From: Methylomonas methanica
GTDB lineage: Bacteria; Pseudomonadota; Gammaproteobacteria; Methylococcales; Methylomonadaceae
DNA length: 64,000 bases
Reading direction: 5' to 3'
NCBI RefSeq assembly: GCF_001644035.1
Contig: NZ_LUUG01000050.1
Span: 1-64,000, forward strand
Below the pieces are notes generated by a model, which saw nothing but the letters and a program-made list of their open reading frames with translations, did not search any database and was not told the origin of the DNA. A program made the position numbers and the translations under genes. Positions 1 to 9,420 of this stretch are shown here, in pieces (position 1 is the first letter of the stretch; the number at the start of each line of letters is the position of its first letter).

Positions 1-1733
1 CAGATTTGACTATTTCTCGGCCTGCGGCCATGCTATACGGACGTGTCGAACCAGGCGGGATGGTTAACGTCGTGACCAAAAAACCTCTGGATACTGCCTA
101 TTACGCACTACAACAACAATTTGGTTCCTACGATTTATATCGTACCAGCATTGATGCGACCGGACCGTTGACCGAAAATCGCGACCTGTTGTACCGAATG
201 AATGTTTCCTACGAGAACAGCGGATCGTTTCGCGAGTTGGTGGACTATGAAAAAGTATTCGTAGCGCCGGTTTTGCAATGGAACATCAGTTCGCAAACAA
301 CGGCCCTATTGGAAATGGAATACCGTCACGAAAATAACGATTACGACCTGCATTCCAGACCTTTACTGATTGACGGCACTAGAGCCGACGGCAGCTGGAT
401 AAACCCGCGCTTAGTCGATATTCCACGCGAACGAAATTTAATGGAGGCTAACCCTAATCCCGTCGAAAACAAATTCGTCGGCTTCAACTTGAAGCACCAA
501 TTCAACGACCGTTGGGAAATCAGCGAGCAACTCGGCATCAACCTGTTGGATAGAACCCGAACCGCGCTGTTGCCTACCACATTGCAAGCGGATCAACGCA
601 CACTGAACCGGCGTTTGGCCACCAGTGACTTTTACAGTAACGAAAGTTATTTTACGACCACCAATTTAACGGGCCACTTCGATACCTGGGGATTGCAACA
701 TACCTTACTGATCGGCGGCGATTATTATCTGCAAGATGAAAATACCGTCGGTTACAGTAGCACGGTTGCCAGCACTATCGATATTTACAATCCGGTTCAT
801 ACCGGTAATCCGCCCATCAATCCAACGACGCGAGCCGCCAATTCGTTTCATACCATTACCGACCTATACGGCATCTATCTTCAGGATCAAATCAAACTGC
901 CTTATAACGTTCATGTCATGGGCGGTTTTCGTTATCAAAATGTCGAGCAATTCAATGTATTGTCTCAACTGGTTGGGCAAAGGGCCGATGCGGTGACGCC
1001 TCAGGTGGGCGTGCTGTGGCAACCGGAAAAATGGCTGAGCATTTACGGTAATTATGTCGAGAATTTCGGCACGACCAATGGCTTGGGACAAGGCAATACC
1101 TTTTTACCGCCACAGACCGCGCAGCAATGGGAAGTGGGATTCAAAACCGCATTTTTCGACGATAGATTGACCAGCACCATCGCTTACTACGATTTAACCA
1201 AACAGAACATTCCCACCACCGATTTAACCAATTTAAATTTTAGCGTTGCTACCGGTGAAGCGCGCAGCCGGGGCGTCGAGGTCGATATAAAAGGGGAAAT
1301 TCTGCCCGGATGGAATGCCATCGCCACTTATGCCTACACCAATACCGAAGTGTTGAAAGAAAACAATCCGAATAATATTCCTGTCGGCAGCAGATTGAGA
1401 GGCATTCCGGATCATACCGCCACTTTCTGGACAACATACGACTTTCAGCAGGAAGACTTACGCGGTTTAAAAGTCGGTGCCGGCCTGGAACTGGCGAGTG
1501 ACAGAAAGGCGACTTTCGATTTCCACGATTTCAACTTCGATGGCTATGGCGTCGTGGACCTGCTGGCCAGCTATACCCGCAAAGTGGCAAAGACCAATGT
1601 CACTTTACAGCTGAATGTCACCAATTTGCTGGATAAAGAATATGTCCACGACGGTTTCGCGTTGGTGTCCGGCATGCGCGCAACCTGGGGTACGCCCCGC
1701 TCGTTTTTGGGGTCGGTGAAGGTTGAATTCTAA
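1..1733 (+). CDS. TonB-dependent siderophore receptor, 5' end cut by window
   Basis: Outer-membrane receptor for ferric siderophores, energised by TonB-ExbBD. The reading frame is open from base 3, so the signal peptide, TonB box and start of the plug are outside the window; about 576 residues are visible. The visible start still holds the end of the plug (LYGRVEPGGMVNVVTKKP, near residue 10), followed by a 22-strand-type barrel rich in alternating aromatic and polar residues. The chain ends in a terminal Phe (SVKVEF), the usual barrel-insertion signal. Barrel motifs such as ENFGTTNGLGQG and QQWEVGFKTAFFDDRL fit the hydroxamate-siderophore (FhuA/FoxA/FpvA-like) group. The PepSY membrane protein downstream supports a role in iron uptake. 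The exact siderophore cannot be told. Confidence 0.93.
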   Translation, partial: DLTISRPAAMLYGRVEPGGMVNVVTKKPLDTAYYALQQQFGSYDLYRTSIDATGPLTENRDLLYRMNVSYENSGSFRELVDYEKVFVAPVLQWNISSQTTALLEMEYRHENNDYDLHSRPLLIDGTRADGSWINPRLVDIPRERNLMEANPNPVENKFVGFNLKHQFNDRWEISEQLGINLLDRTRTALLPTTLQADQRTLNRRLATSDFYSNESYFTTTNLTGHFDTWGLQHTLLIGGDYYLQDENTVGYSSTVASTIDIYNPVHTGNPPINPTTRAANSFHTITDLYGIYLQDQIKLPYNVHVMGGFRYQNVEQFNVLSQLVGQRADAVTPQVGVLWQPEKWLSIYGNYVENFGTTNGLGQGNTFLPPQTAQQWEVGFKTAFFDDRLTSTIAYYDLTKQNIPTTDLTNLNFSVATGEARSRGVEVDIKGEILPGWNAIATYAYTNTEVLKENNPNNIPVGSRLRGIPDHTATFWTTYDFQQEDLRGLKVGAGLELASDRKATFDFHDFNFDGYGVVDLLASYTRKVAKTNVTLQLNVTNLLDKEYVHDGFALVSGMRATWGTPRSFLGSVKVEF

Positions 1734-1824
1734 CCATGCGGCTCGAAACGGGCGGGATGCCTTCCCGCTCTATCCTACAAATTCGCCGCGTATTCCATTG
1801 CCTAAGTGATTTTTATAAGTAGCC

Positions 1825-3087
1825 ATGAAACAAGCCCTAGTGAATTTGTCCTGTCGGACAAAGTTTAACGCCCCACCACGCTCGGCTCGACGCTTAACGA
1901 GTCTAAAAACCCGCCGCAAACGATGGTTGGCCGTACATCTGTATTTAGGTTTAAGCGCCGGAATGCTTTTGGCTGTCGTCGGCCTAACCGGCGGACTATT
2001 GGTGTTTTATCTGGAAATGCAGGAAATATTGAATCCGGAGCTGGCCGTCGTTTCTTTAGCTGCCGAAGAACAACGACATTTACGCTCTTTAGATGACATC
2101 GTCGCCGCGGCCGAAAACGCCAAACCGCCAGATAGTCTTTTTTTTAAGGTGTACTACCCACGAAACGCCGAAGTGGCTTACAAATTTTTGTATTTTGTCA
2201 GGGACGACAGCAAAACCAACAGTGGCGACGGCTACTATATCTTCGTCGACCCTTATACCGCGCAAGTCAAGGGTTTACAGCTTTGGCATCCCAAAGATCA
2301 ATATTGGGGCCGGCCTTTGGTCAGTTTCATCATGCAGTTACATTGGTGTTTGCTGCTGGGTAAAACCGGCGGCACTATCGTCTCGATTCTCGGCGCCTTT
2401 TCCATTTTATCGGTATTGACCGGGTTAATCGTCTGGTGGCCGTTGACCGGTAAATTTAGGCAAGCCCTGACCTTCAAGCGGCGCGCGGGATCAGTCAGGT
2501 TCAACTTCGATCTGCATAAAATAGTCGGTTTCTATTCCGGTATCGTGTTAATACCGGTATTGTTTTCCGGTATCTACATGACGATGCCGGACCGTATAGA
2601 CGTGTTGCTCAAGCCGTTCTCGGCTATCACCCGCCCGAATGCGTACAACGGCATTCCGGAAACGATTGATAGCGCCCCACCCAAAGCGGGACAACAGACG
2701 ATTAGCTTGGGGCAAGTGGAAACGATAGTGCAGCAAAGCTACCCTGCCGGCCGACTGTGGATGCTGAATGCACCGAAGGACCGACTGGATGTGTTTAGGG
2801 TAATGAAACGTGACATCACTGAATTGAGCCAATTTGTCGGCTATCGGGATTTTGCCGTCGATCAGTACAGCGGCGAAATTCTAAAAGTCTACGACTCCGG
2901 CACCGGCTCGAACGCCGATGTTTTTTACGATTGGCAATGGCCCTTGCATAGCGGCCACGCTTTCGGCTGGCCGGGACGGATTTTGGTATTGCTGGCGGGT
3001 TTGGCTTGCCCGGTGTTGTATATCACCGGCGTGATTCGTTGGCTGCAAAAACGGCACGCAAAACAAGCTATAAAATTACGCGGCTAA
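1825..3087 (+). CDS. PepSY-associated TM helix protein (iron-uptake-linked membrane protein)
   Basis: A 420-residue inner-membrane protein of the PepSY_TM family (PiuB-like), commonly found next to siderophore receptors and thought to help reduce or release iron in the periplasm. Four hydrophobic segments are visible: about residues 35-60 (HLYLGLSAGMLLAVVGLTGG), 175-205, 235-255 and near 385-405 (ILVLLAGLACPVLYITGVI). Large periplasmic PepSY-type regions lie between helices 1-2 and 3-4. It starts 91 bases after the TonB receptor on the same strand, so the two probably form one iron-regulated unit. The start has only a weak ribosome binding site, and a basic stretch precedes helix 1, so a later start is possible. 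Confidence 0.85.
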   Translation: MKQALVNLSCRTKFNAPPRSARRLTSLKTRRKRWLAVHLYLGLSAGMLLAVVGLTGGLLVFYLEMQEILNPELAVVSLAAEEQRHLRSLDDIVAAAENAKPPDSLFFKVYYPRNAEVAYKFLYFVRDDSKTNSGDGYYIFVDPYTAQVKGLQLWHPKDQYWGRPLVSFIMQLHWCLLLGKTGGTIVSILGAFSILSVLTGLIVWWPLTGKFRQALTFKRRAGSVRFNFDLHKIVGFYSGIVLIPVLFSGIYMTMPDRIDVLLKPFSAITRPNAYNGIPETIDSAPPKAGQQTISLGQVETIVQQSYPAGRLWMLNAPKDRLDVFRVMKRDITELSQFVGYRDFAVDQYSGEILKVYDSGTGSNADVFYDWQWPLHSGHAFGWPGRILVLLAGLACPVLYITGVIRWLQKRHAKQAIKLRG

Positions 3088-3670
3088 CGCCGGTTTGATA
3101 GTCCAATCGTTGAATAGGCCGAACAGGATTTGCAGCAACCGGTGGCTACCTCATCGTCCCTGCTGCAAACTCAACAAACTATATTCGGGCCAGCGGGAAA
3201 CAAAGTTTTTTCTACACCTTTCAAACCCTAGCTCTATCGAGCTATCCAATAAGTCATAACCCTTCTCGACATAAAAACGATATTTCGTAATTCACGCGAC
3301 ATATCGTGCCGAAACGATTCCATGGCACTCATGCATGTTGTCGCTCGCCGACACATACCTCCATAAAACTTATTAAAAAACATAATGATACGTTAATTTT
3401 GCGGATGCCATCAATAACTGGCATAAGAATTGGCTATTAATTTTTGTAATACATTTTTTAAACAAAAACAGAAAGCAGTTAATTAACTTAATTTCAAAAC
3501 TCAGCAAATGGCATTTGGTATACAGAGAAAGAATCTTTCAATTGTCTGCCGTTAAATAGTTACTAGACGCCTGTAATTTGTTACGCGACAAACTATTAAG
3601 TATAAATATTTTTTTAATAATTAATGAAATTAATAATCCGCCAAATCTAATCAAATAAAGAGGTATCAAG
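3088..3670. other. Gene-free intergenic region before the PEP-CTERM gene
   Basis: No convincing gene is present. The second half (about 3360-3660) is clearly AT-rich and probably carries the promoter for the gene starting at 3671, which has a good ribosome binding site (AGAGG about seven bases before ATG). I could not identify confident -35/-10 boxes, a terminator for the PepSY gene or an operator. Confidence 0.5.
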
Positions 3671-4621
3671 ATGGAATCAATTAAATTTAAAAAGCGGTTC
3701 GATAGCGATTTTAAGACCGTACCCTCAATCACGTCTAAATCGATAAACCATGGCGGCAGGCTTACCAGTGCTGCATTGGCAATGACGTTGTTACTGGGCG
3801 CGCAGTCGGGGTCTGCATGGGCGGCGGCTTTTGATAGCAATATTGTGATCCGCGGCTCTGCGGAGTTTGATAGTATCGGCTCCCCAGGCAGTCCGATAAA
3901 CGCTACGCAAACCGGATCTCTGACCAGTATCATTGCCGGTTCCACGTCTATAACCACCCTAGTTGGCTCCACTGTCACCGGCCCCGATCCGTTATCGGGC
4001 ACCTTAAGCCAAATTGGCGACGGCTTTGGCATCAACTTAAGTGCTAGCGGCACTGGCGGCACCGAACCGTCGGGTATCAGCCCCTTGTTCGGCGACTATA
4101 CCTTTTCGATTGAAAACAAGTCGGCTGTGGATAGTTTTGTAGTGAACCTGCAATTCCAATTCAGCCATCAGGTCGAAGCCACTGACACACCGCCGTTAAA
4201 CAATGATGCTGAATTCGCGCAATCCTTGATTGCTTTTTACAAAGCGGATGGCACCGAACTAGCATTTTCTAAAATTATCTCGGATCCCTTTCGCGGTAAC
4301 GAAAAACGCATACCTAGCGATCCGAATACCGATATAGGTACTGGTAAAGGCGGCCTTGTATCCGACGTCGGCACCCTACTGTTGTCCTTTCTGCTGAACC
4401 CAGGCGATTTAATCAACTTTGGCGACAGCAACCCCGATCTAAAAATATTTGGTGGTGCGGATTCCGGCAGATTTTCGATAAACGCTTCCAGCCTGATTAC
4501 AGTCGATTCGGTCACCAAACAAACTAACAACACGGTACCGGAACCGGAAACGCTTTGGCTACTGGCTATCGGCTTGGTCTCAGTCATCAGCAGCAGACGT
4601 CGTAACCACGCTTTCAATTAA
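3671..4621 (+). CDS. PEP-CTERM sorting-domain protein, exported
   Basis: A 316-residue exported protein of unknown function. It has a long N-terminal signal (hydrophobic core around residues 35-50, cleavage near SAWAAA) and ends in a PEP-CTERM sorting domain: VPEPETLWLLA, a hydrophobic helix, then an SRRRNH basic tail. PEP-CTERM proteins are processed by exosortase and usually act at the surface or in the exopolysaccharide matrix; no exosortase gene lies in this window. The middle is Ser/Thr/Gly-rich and without Cys, with beta-rich stretches like FSIENKSAVDSFVVNLQFQF. I do not recognise a catalytic domain. The next gene follows after 32 bases, so the two are probably co-transcribed. Confidence 0.85.
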   Translation: MESIKFKKRFDSDFKTVPSITSKSINHGGRLTSAALAMTLLLGAQSGSAWAAAFDSNIVIRGSAEFDSIGSPGSPINATQTGSLTSIIAGSTSITTLVGSTVTGPDPLSGTLSQIGDGFGINLSASGTGGTEPSGISPLFGDYTFSIENKSAVDSFVVNLQFQFSHQVEATDTPPLNNDAEFAQSLIAFYKADGTELAFSKIISDPFRGNEKRIPSDPNTDIGTGKGGLVSDVGTLLLSFLLNPGDLINFGDSNPDLKIFGGADSGRFSINASSLITVDSVTKQTNNTVPEPETLWLLAIGLVSVISSRRRNHAFN

Positions 4622-4640
4622 ATTCAATTCAATTCAATTT
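4621..4640 (+). repeat. Pentanucleotide tandem repeat (AATTC x3 plus AATTT)
   Basis: Between the stop of the PEP-CTERM gene and the ribosome binding site of the tail-collar gene there are three exact AATTC copies followed by AATTT. It is a short simple-sequence repeat in a 32-base intercistronic gap. Slippage would change the spacing between the two genes but not the reading frame of either. Confidence 0.8.
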
Positions 4641-4653
4641 AAAGGTACTCAAC

Positions 4654-5316
4654 ATGTCAAAATCATTCAACAAACCACTCTTGAAACTGGCTATGATCGC
4701 TATCACCGGATTGCCGGTATCAGCCTCGGCTTGCGGCACCGACCCCTTTCTGGGAGAGATTTGCACGTTTACCTATAATTTCTGCCCCCGCGGTTATTTG
4801 GAAGCCGCCGGCCAGACCCTGAGCATTCAGCAAAATACCGCCTTGTTTTCCTTATTAGGCACGCAGTATGGCGGCGATGGGGTGCAGACATTCGCGTTGC
4901 CCGATCTGCGCGGCCGTTCGCCGATTGGTGACGGGCAAGGTCCGGGGCTATCGCCTATCCAGGTCGGCGAAGAAACCGGCTCGGAGTTTGTCACCATACT
5001 CCCAAATCAAATGCCCGCGCACAACCACGCAGCACAAACCAACGTCACTGTCTCTGCTTCGATTAATGCGGTGAGCACTGCCGGCAACACCACCAATCCC
5101 TCCGGAAAAGTATTGGCGACTTCGGCATCCAGAGATAACCTTTATTCGAACGCTACACCTAATGTGTCGCTAGACCCAGGTGCCATCAGCACTTCCGCAT
5201 CGGCAACGACCACGGTTGGCATTTCGGGTGGAAGCCAGCCCCTGTATATCCGCTCGCCTGTTTTGGGTGTCAAATACTGTGTAGCCACACAAGGCATTTT
5301 TCCTAGCCGAAATTAA
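4654..5316 (+). CDS. Exported phage tail-collar domain protein
   Basis: A 220-residue protein with a signal peptide (LLKLAMIAITGLPVSASA, cleavage near residue 26) followed by a phage tail-collar domain. Residues about 28-110 show the family pattern: near FLGEICTFTYNFCPRGYLEAAGQ, then LFSLLGTQYGGDG and FALPDLRGRSPIGDG, then the conserved MPAHNHA. The C-terminal half is a Ser/Thr/Asn-rich beta region ending in a short CVATQGIFP. It belongs to the microcystin-dependent-protein/MdpB-like group, which occurs outside phages; no other phage genes are nearby. The function is unknown. It lies directly after the PEP-CTERM gene and is probably in the same operon. Confidence 0.85.
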   Translation: MSKSFNKPLLKLAMIAITGLPVSASACGTDPFLGEICTFTYNFCPRGYLEAAGQTLSIQQNTALFSLLGTQYGGDGVQTFALPDLRGRSPIGDGQGPGLSPIQVGEETGSEFVTILPNQMPAHNHAAQTNVTVSASINAVSTAGNTTNPSGKVLATSASRDNLYSNATPNVSLDPGAISTSASATTTVGISGGSQPLYIRSPVLGVKYCVATQGIFPSRN

Positions 5317-5388
5317 CGGCTGGAATCGAAAGGTCAGAGCGCATTGCCCGGTTGGTTGGCGAATAGTTTGACTAGAGATTTCCTTGAC

Positions 5389-5422
5389 TCATAGTTCCCA
5401 CTTTAGGTCGTGGGAACTATGA
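5389..5422. repeat. 13-bp perfect inverted repeat (long hairpin)
   Basis: TCATAGTTCCCAC and its exact complement GTGGGAACTATGA are separated by eight bases (TTTAGGTC). The hairpin lies between the converging tail-collar and FUN14 genes. There is no U-run, so it is not a classical intrinsic terminator. It resembles the GTGGGAAC-type palindromic intergenic repeats of environmental proteobacteria, but I see no second copy in this window. Confidence 0.75.
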
Positions 5423-5490
5423 AGCCCGATATAAAATTCTTGATGGGAACAACCCTGGTTAATCGCGCTGCAAAACAAATACAAACCGCT

Positions 5491-5835
5491 TTAGCCGAGT
5501 TTAAATCCCACAAAAAAACCGCCTGCACCACTAACGCCCCGAGCGCTAAATACCGCTAAACGATCCAGCAAGAAACCACCGGATTCCTTCGCGGCCTCTG
5601 CGGCGGAACTGGCCGCATTTTCCAAAGCCAGATTGTTGATGTTGATCAGGTCGTAATATTCGGCAACGAACAGAATCGACACAATCGCCCCGCCGACGAA
5701 TAAGGCCGTCCGCAACATTTTTTTGGCGAAATAGCCGACCGCCATTCCCAAAATAAACGGTGCGCCTAAATTACCCAATAAGAAAGCTTCGGAAAAAATA
5801 TCGTTGGCAGCGTGGGTTTCGATAGCGTTGTTCAT
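5491..5835 (-). CDS. FUN14-family small membrane protein
   Basis: About 114 residues, membrane protein. Two hydrophobic segments are visible: LGAPFILGMAVGYFAKKMLR, then TALFVGGAIVSILFVAEYYDL. After an Ala-rich linker comes a Gly-rich C-terminal helix ending GAGGFFVGFKLG. The pattern G-Y-x-x-K-K followed by a YxxINxxNL-like turn and a terminal GFxxGF-type helix fits the FUN14 family, whose bacterial members have no settled function. I prefer the start at 5835 because GGGA lies five bases before that ATG; an in-frame ATG at 5847 has no ribosome binding site. It is transcribed away from the export operon and may be the operon's last gene or independent. Confidence 0.7.
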   Translation of the reverse strand: MNNAIETHAANDIFSEAFLLGNLGAPFILGMAVGYFAKKMLRTALFVGGAIVSILFVAEYYDLININNLALENAASSAAEAAKESGGFLLDRLAVFSARGVSGAGGFFVGFKLG

Positions 5836-5995
5836 AAATCCCGTCATAAAAATAGATAAAAATTCACTATTGATTTTATAACGAATCTGTCTGATCAGGG
5901 ACCAGGCTTACCAGTCGGCACCCGAGAAGTCTCTTGCTCCAATATCACGAACCCGAATACAGGCACCCAGGCGTTTGGCTTGGCCAGATTGCATA

Positions 5996-8125
5996 CTAAG
6001 CAGCTTGCGACACGTAGCGAGTTTCGCCAAGCGCGGCGTCCGCGATGACTTGTAAATCAATCACCCTATCCACCGACGCGATGGTTTCCGGGCGATGGGC
6101 GATAATGATACGGGTCAGTTTTAGCTGCTGCACCGCGCCGTTCACCAATTTTTCGCGGGCCACATCCAAGTGGCTGGTAGCTTCGTCCAGCACCAGAATT
6201 TTTGGGCGTTTGTATAAAGCCCGAGCCAGCAACACCCGTTGTTTTTGGCCGCCGGACAGTACCGTCCCCATGTCACCGATCAGCGTGTTATAGGCCATGG
6301 GCATAGCCATGACATCCTGATGTACCGCTGCCAGTTGCGCGCAGGTTTCGATCCAGGCTTGATCCGGTTCCGGATCGAAAAAACAGATATTGTCGGCAAT
6401 CGAGCCGGCGAATAATTGATCTTCTTGCATCACCGCCGCCACCATGTTCCGGTAATCGTGACTGTCAATGCGGTTTAATCGCACGCCGCCGATCAGGATC
6501 TCGCCGGCGCTAGGCTGTAACAAACCCAGAATCAATTTAGCCAGCGTTGTTTTGCCGTAACCCGAAGGACCGATGATCGCCACCGACTCGCCTGCGGCAA
6601 AATCCAGGTTAAGATTTTTTAGTACCGGCGGCTCGGACGGGGCGTAACTGAAATCCAGATTGCGGATTTGGATCGATGCCGGGAGCTGATCTTGTCTGGC
6701 ACCGCTGCAATACTCTTGCTCAGGTTCTGCCAATGCAATATCGGCAACCCTTTCGGTATGCAAACCCAGCATTTTGAATTCGATACCTTTTTCGATGAAG
6801 CTGCCCACCCGGTGCGTGAATTGATCTTTAAAAGACATGAAGGCAAACAACATCCCCACCGAAAAGCCGCCATCCAGAATAAACAAAGCGCCGAGCCAAA
6901 TCACCGCAATGTTTTCCACGCCGAACAATAAGCTGTTCAGCGCCCGGTAGATGATATTCAGCTTTTGCACGCGAATGCCGGCGTTGAAATGATCGACCAT
7001 CAAGTTTTGATAACCATGCCGTCGTTGCAACTGCCTGTTGAATAATTTCACACTCTGCATGCCGCGCACCGTTTCCAATAAATTGGTTTGCTGCTTGGCG
7101 GCGCGCAGGATTTGTTCTTCGCTGGCACTGCGCAGCGGCGCGAACGATACCAAGCGTAGAATACCGTACAGCAGCGCGGCCAGGCTGACGATGGCCGCCA
7201 GTTTCCAGCTGTACACTAACATCATGCCCAAGGTAACCAACGCCATCACGCCGTCGATAAAGGCTTCCAGAAAACTGGTGGTTAAGGTTCTTTGAATCAC
7301 GTTCAACGATTCGAAGCGCGAGACAATGTCGCCCAGATGGCGCTTCTCGAAAAAATTCATCGGCAATTGCAATAAATGCCCGAACAGATTGCTCATCATC
7401 TGCAAATTTACCGAGGTACTCAGCACCAACACCACCCAGGAGCGCAGCGCGGTAATGGCTATCTGGATCAAAGCCAACAATAAGAACCCCAAGCCCAGTA
7501 CGGTCAAAAGATTGGTGTCCTTGGCAACCACCGCGTTATCGACTACCAGTTGCATAAAAAAAGGCGCTACGATTGCAAACACTTCTATGGCCGCAGCCAA
7601 TAAAATGATTTGTAAGGTAGCGCTGGAGGCACCATTCAACTGGCCTATCAGGCGGGATAGCTTGATTTGTTGACGTTCGGTTTTTGCGGTAAACGCTTGG
7701 GTGGGCTGCAATTCCAGGGCAATACCGGTGAAATGTTTGGAGACTTCGGTATAGGGTATATGGACGGTGCCTTTGGCCGGATCGAGTATCGTCGCCACGC
7801 CGCGCTTGACCTGGGTCAACACCACGAAATGGTTAAAATCCCAATGCAAAATAGCCGGCAGGCTGAGTCTGCTCAGTTCGTTCAAATCCACCCGTACCGG
7901 GCGCGAGCCCAGATGCAATTGGTTGGCGATCTGGATCAGATGATTCAGTGTCGAGCCTTTCAGCGACAGGGAAAACTTCTGCCGCAGGCTAGCCAAATCC
8001 ACCCGGTGCCCATGAAAATTGGCCACCATCGCCAGGCAGGCCAAGCCGCATTCGGCCGCTTCGGTTTGCAGAATCAGCGGGGTTTTTCTGCGGCCGGAAA
8101 AGTCGAGGATATGTTGCATAGCCAT
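5996..8125 (-). CDS. Peptidase-containing ABC exporter (C39 leader peptidase, CvaB/ColV-type)
   Basis: A 709-residue bifunctional exporter that cuts double-glycine leaders and exports the peptide across the inner membrane. The N-terminal C39 domain has its catalytic set intact: Gln20, Cys26 (TEAAECGLAC), His99 (DFNHFVVL) and Asp115 (ILDPAKG). A six-helix membrane domain follows (about 155-430), then an ATPase with Walker A GPSGYGKTT, signature LSGGQKQR, Walker B ILVLDEAT and a switch His (IIIAHRP). The ATG at 8125 comes two bases after the stop of the HlyD gene, showing tight coupling; an upstream in-frame ATG would overlap that gene and lacks homology. Neighbouring double-glycine peptides are the expected substrates. 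Confidence 0.93.
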   Translation of the reverse strand: MAMQHILDFSGRRKTPLILQTEAAECGLACLAMVANFHGHRVDLASLRQKFSLSLKGSTLNHLIQIANQLHLGSRPVRVDLNELSRLSLPAILHWDFNHFVVLTQVKRGVATILDPAKGTVHIPYTEVSKHFTGIALELQPTQAFTAKTERQQIKLSRLIGQLNGASSATLQIILLAAAIEVFAIVAPFFMQLVVDNAVVAKDTNLLTVLGLGFLLLALIQIAITALRSWVVLVLSTSVNLQMMSNLFGHLLQLPMNFFEKRHLGDIVSRFESLNVIQRTLTTSFLEAFIDGVMALVTLGMMLVYSWKLAAIVSLAALLYGILRLVSFAPLRSASEEQILRAAKQQTNLLETVRGMQSVKLFNRQLQRRHGYQNLMVDHFNAGIRVQKLNIIYRALNSLLFGVENIAVIWLGALFILDGGFSVGMLFAFMSFKDQFTHRVGSFIEKGIEFKMLGLHTERVADIALAEPEQEYCSGARQDQLPASIQIRNLDFSYAPSEPPVLKNLNLDFAAGESVAIIGPSGYGKTTLAKLILGLLQPSAGEILIGGVRLNRIDSHDYRNMVAAVMQEDQLFAGSIADNICFFDPEPDQAWIETCAQLAAVHQDVMAMPMAYNTLIGDMGTVLSGGQKQRVLLARALYKRPKILVLDEATSHLDVAREKLVNGAVQQLKLTRIIIAHRPETIASVDRVIDLQVIADAALGETRYVSQAA

Positions 8126-8127
8126 GG

Positions 8128-9375
8128 TTAAACCCGTCCTAAAATGCTGTAAAGGGGATCGAACACCCATTCGATCAAGCGACGATGATCCAGCCAGATG
8201 TCCGCGTCCAGCAGCATGCCGGATTGCAGCGGAATATCCTGGCGATAGGCTTGCACCGCTTGTTTATCGATTTCCACGGTCACCCGATAAACCGGCTCTT
8301 GCAAAGTCACCGGTAAATCGGCTTCCTTGGGGGTAATCAAGGTTTTGGCGATTTCGACGATACGGCCTTGATGACTGCCGAAACGTTGATAGGGAAAGGC
8401 TTGATAACGCACCGACACGGTCTGCCCCTGCTCGACAAAACCCACCGCACTGGACGGCACCAGTAGCTGAGCTTGCAACTTGGCGCCTAGCGGCAGGATG
8501 GACAGTAAGGGATTGGCGGTCGTGGCGTTTTGCCCCTGCTCGGCTAGGATAGTGGTGACCGTACCGTCATGGGGTGCAGTGATCACAATGTTGCGGCGCG
8601 ATTCGGATTCGGTAATATTTTGCGCCAAGGTCGAAATATTGCGCTCGATGGCGGCGCGCTGGTTTTTGAATTTCATCTGGCTGCTGTCCGCTTCCAGCTG
8701 TGCGGAGCGGATGTCGCGCTGCAAAGTCATTTGCACGCGTTGCAGAGCTTGTAATTTGGCTTGGTGATCCAGCCATTCGTCTTGTTTTTGTTGCGCTTGC
8801 ACTGCCGAAACGAATTTCGTGCTTAGCAACTGCTGATAGCGCTGCGAAGTCGCGGCGGCGCCGGCCAGGCGCTGTTGTTGAGTGTCTATCTCGCTATTCA
8901 CCTGTTGTAACTCTCGCTGCATCCCATGCAGCCTATCGAGTACGGAACGGTATTGAATCTGGTCGATTTGCTCCTGTTTCACCAGCTCGGTTTCCAGGCT
9001 TTCCCGGCGCTGTTTCAATTGCTCAATCGCCGCCGCCTGGGCTTGCGGGGTTTCCCGCGAACTGATCTCTGTCGATAACACGAACAAAGTGTCGCCCGCT
9101 TTAACGGCCTGCCCTTCGCGTACGTGCTTTTCGATCAAGGTGCCGGCCTGCGGCGCATAGACCTTAATCAAACCCATGCTCGGCGACAAATAACCGTTTA
9201 CATGAGATTTGCGGGTATATTCGCCCCAAAAGGCAAAGGCAACTAGCAGCAAAGCGCTGCTGACGGCTAAAGCGGTGAGAAAGGAAAACGACAAGGATTC
9301 CACGTGAATAACCTCCCCTAAGGGCTTGTCTCTTTTAAAGTCCAAGGCTTGTTGTCGAAATAACTCATGTTTCAT
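8128..9375 (-). CDS. HlyD-family adaptor (membrane fusion protein), CvaA-like
   Basis: A 415-residue periplasmic adaptor linking the ABC exporter to a TolC-type outer-membrane channel. There is a short cytoplasmic N-terminus (MKHELFRQQALDFKRD), one membrane helix (about 30-50), a lipoyl half-domain (KVYAPQAGTLIEKHVREGQ), a long Gln-rich coiled coil (about 110-240), the second lipoyl half (ITAPHDGTVTTILAEQGQ) and a beta-barrel domain. The C-terminus RRLIEWVFDPLYSI resembles the end of the colicin V adaptor CvaA, as does the FRQ-x-AL start. The start has AAGGA nine bases upstream. No TolC gene is adjacent, so a genome-encoded TolC would have to serve. Confidence 0.92.
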   Translation of the reverse strand: MKHELFRQQALDFKRDKPLGEVIHVESLSFSFLTALAVSSALLLVAFAFWGEYTRKSHVNGYLSPSMGLIKVYAPQAGTLIEKHVREGQAVKAGDTLFVLSTEISSRETPQAQAAAIEQLKQRRESLETELVKQEQIDQIQYRSVLDRLHGMQRELQQVNSEIDTQQQRLAGAAATSQRYQQLLSTKFVSAVQAQQKQDEWLDHQAKLQALQRVQMTLQRDIRSAQLEADSSQMKFKNQRAAIERNISTLAQNITESESRRNIVITAPHDGTVTTILAEQGQNATTANPLLSILPLGAKLQAQLLVPSSAVGFVEQGQTVSVRYQAFPYQRFGSHQGRIVEIAKTLITPKEADLPVTLQEPVYRVTVEIDKQAVQAYRQDIPLQSGMLLDADIWLDHRRLIEWVFDPLYSILGRV

Positions 9376-9420
9376 AACGCCATTTCCTTCTCACCATTTT
9401 TGACATTGTGACCAAAATCC

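Noticed and set aside
4654-5316. Prophage remnant suggested by the tail-collar domain
   Set aside because: The protein has a signal peptide and no other phage gene lies near; collar domains occur in many non-phage exported proteins.
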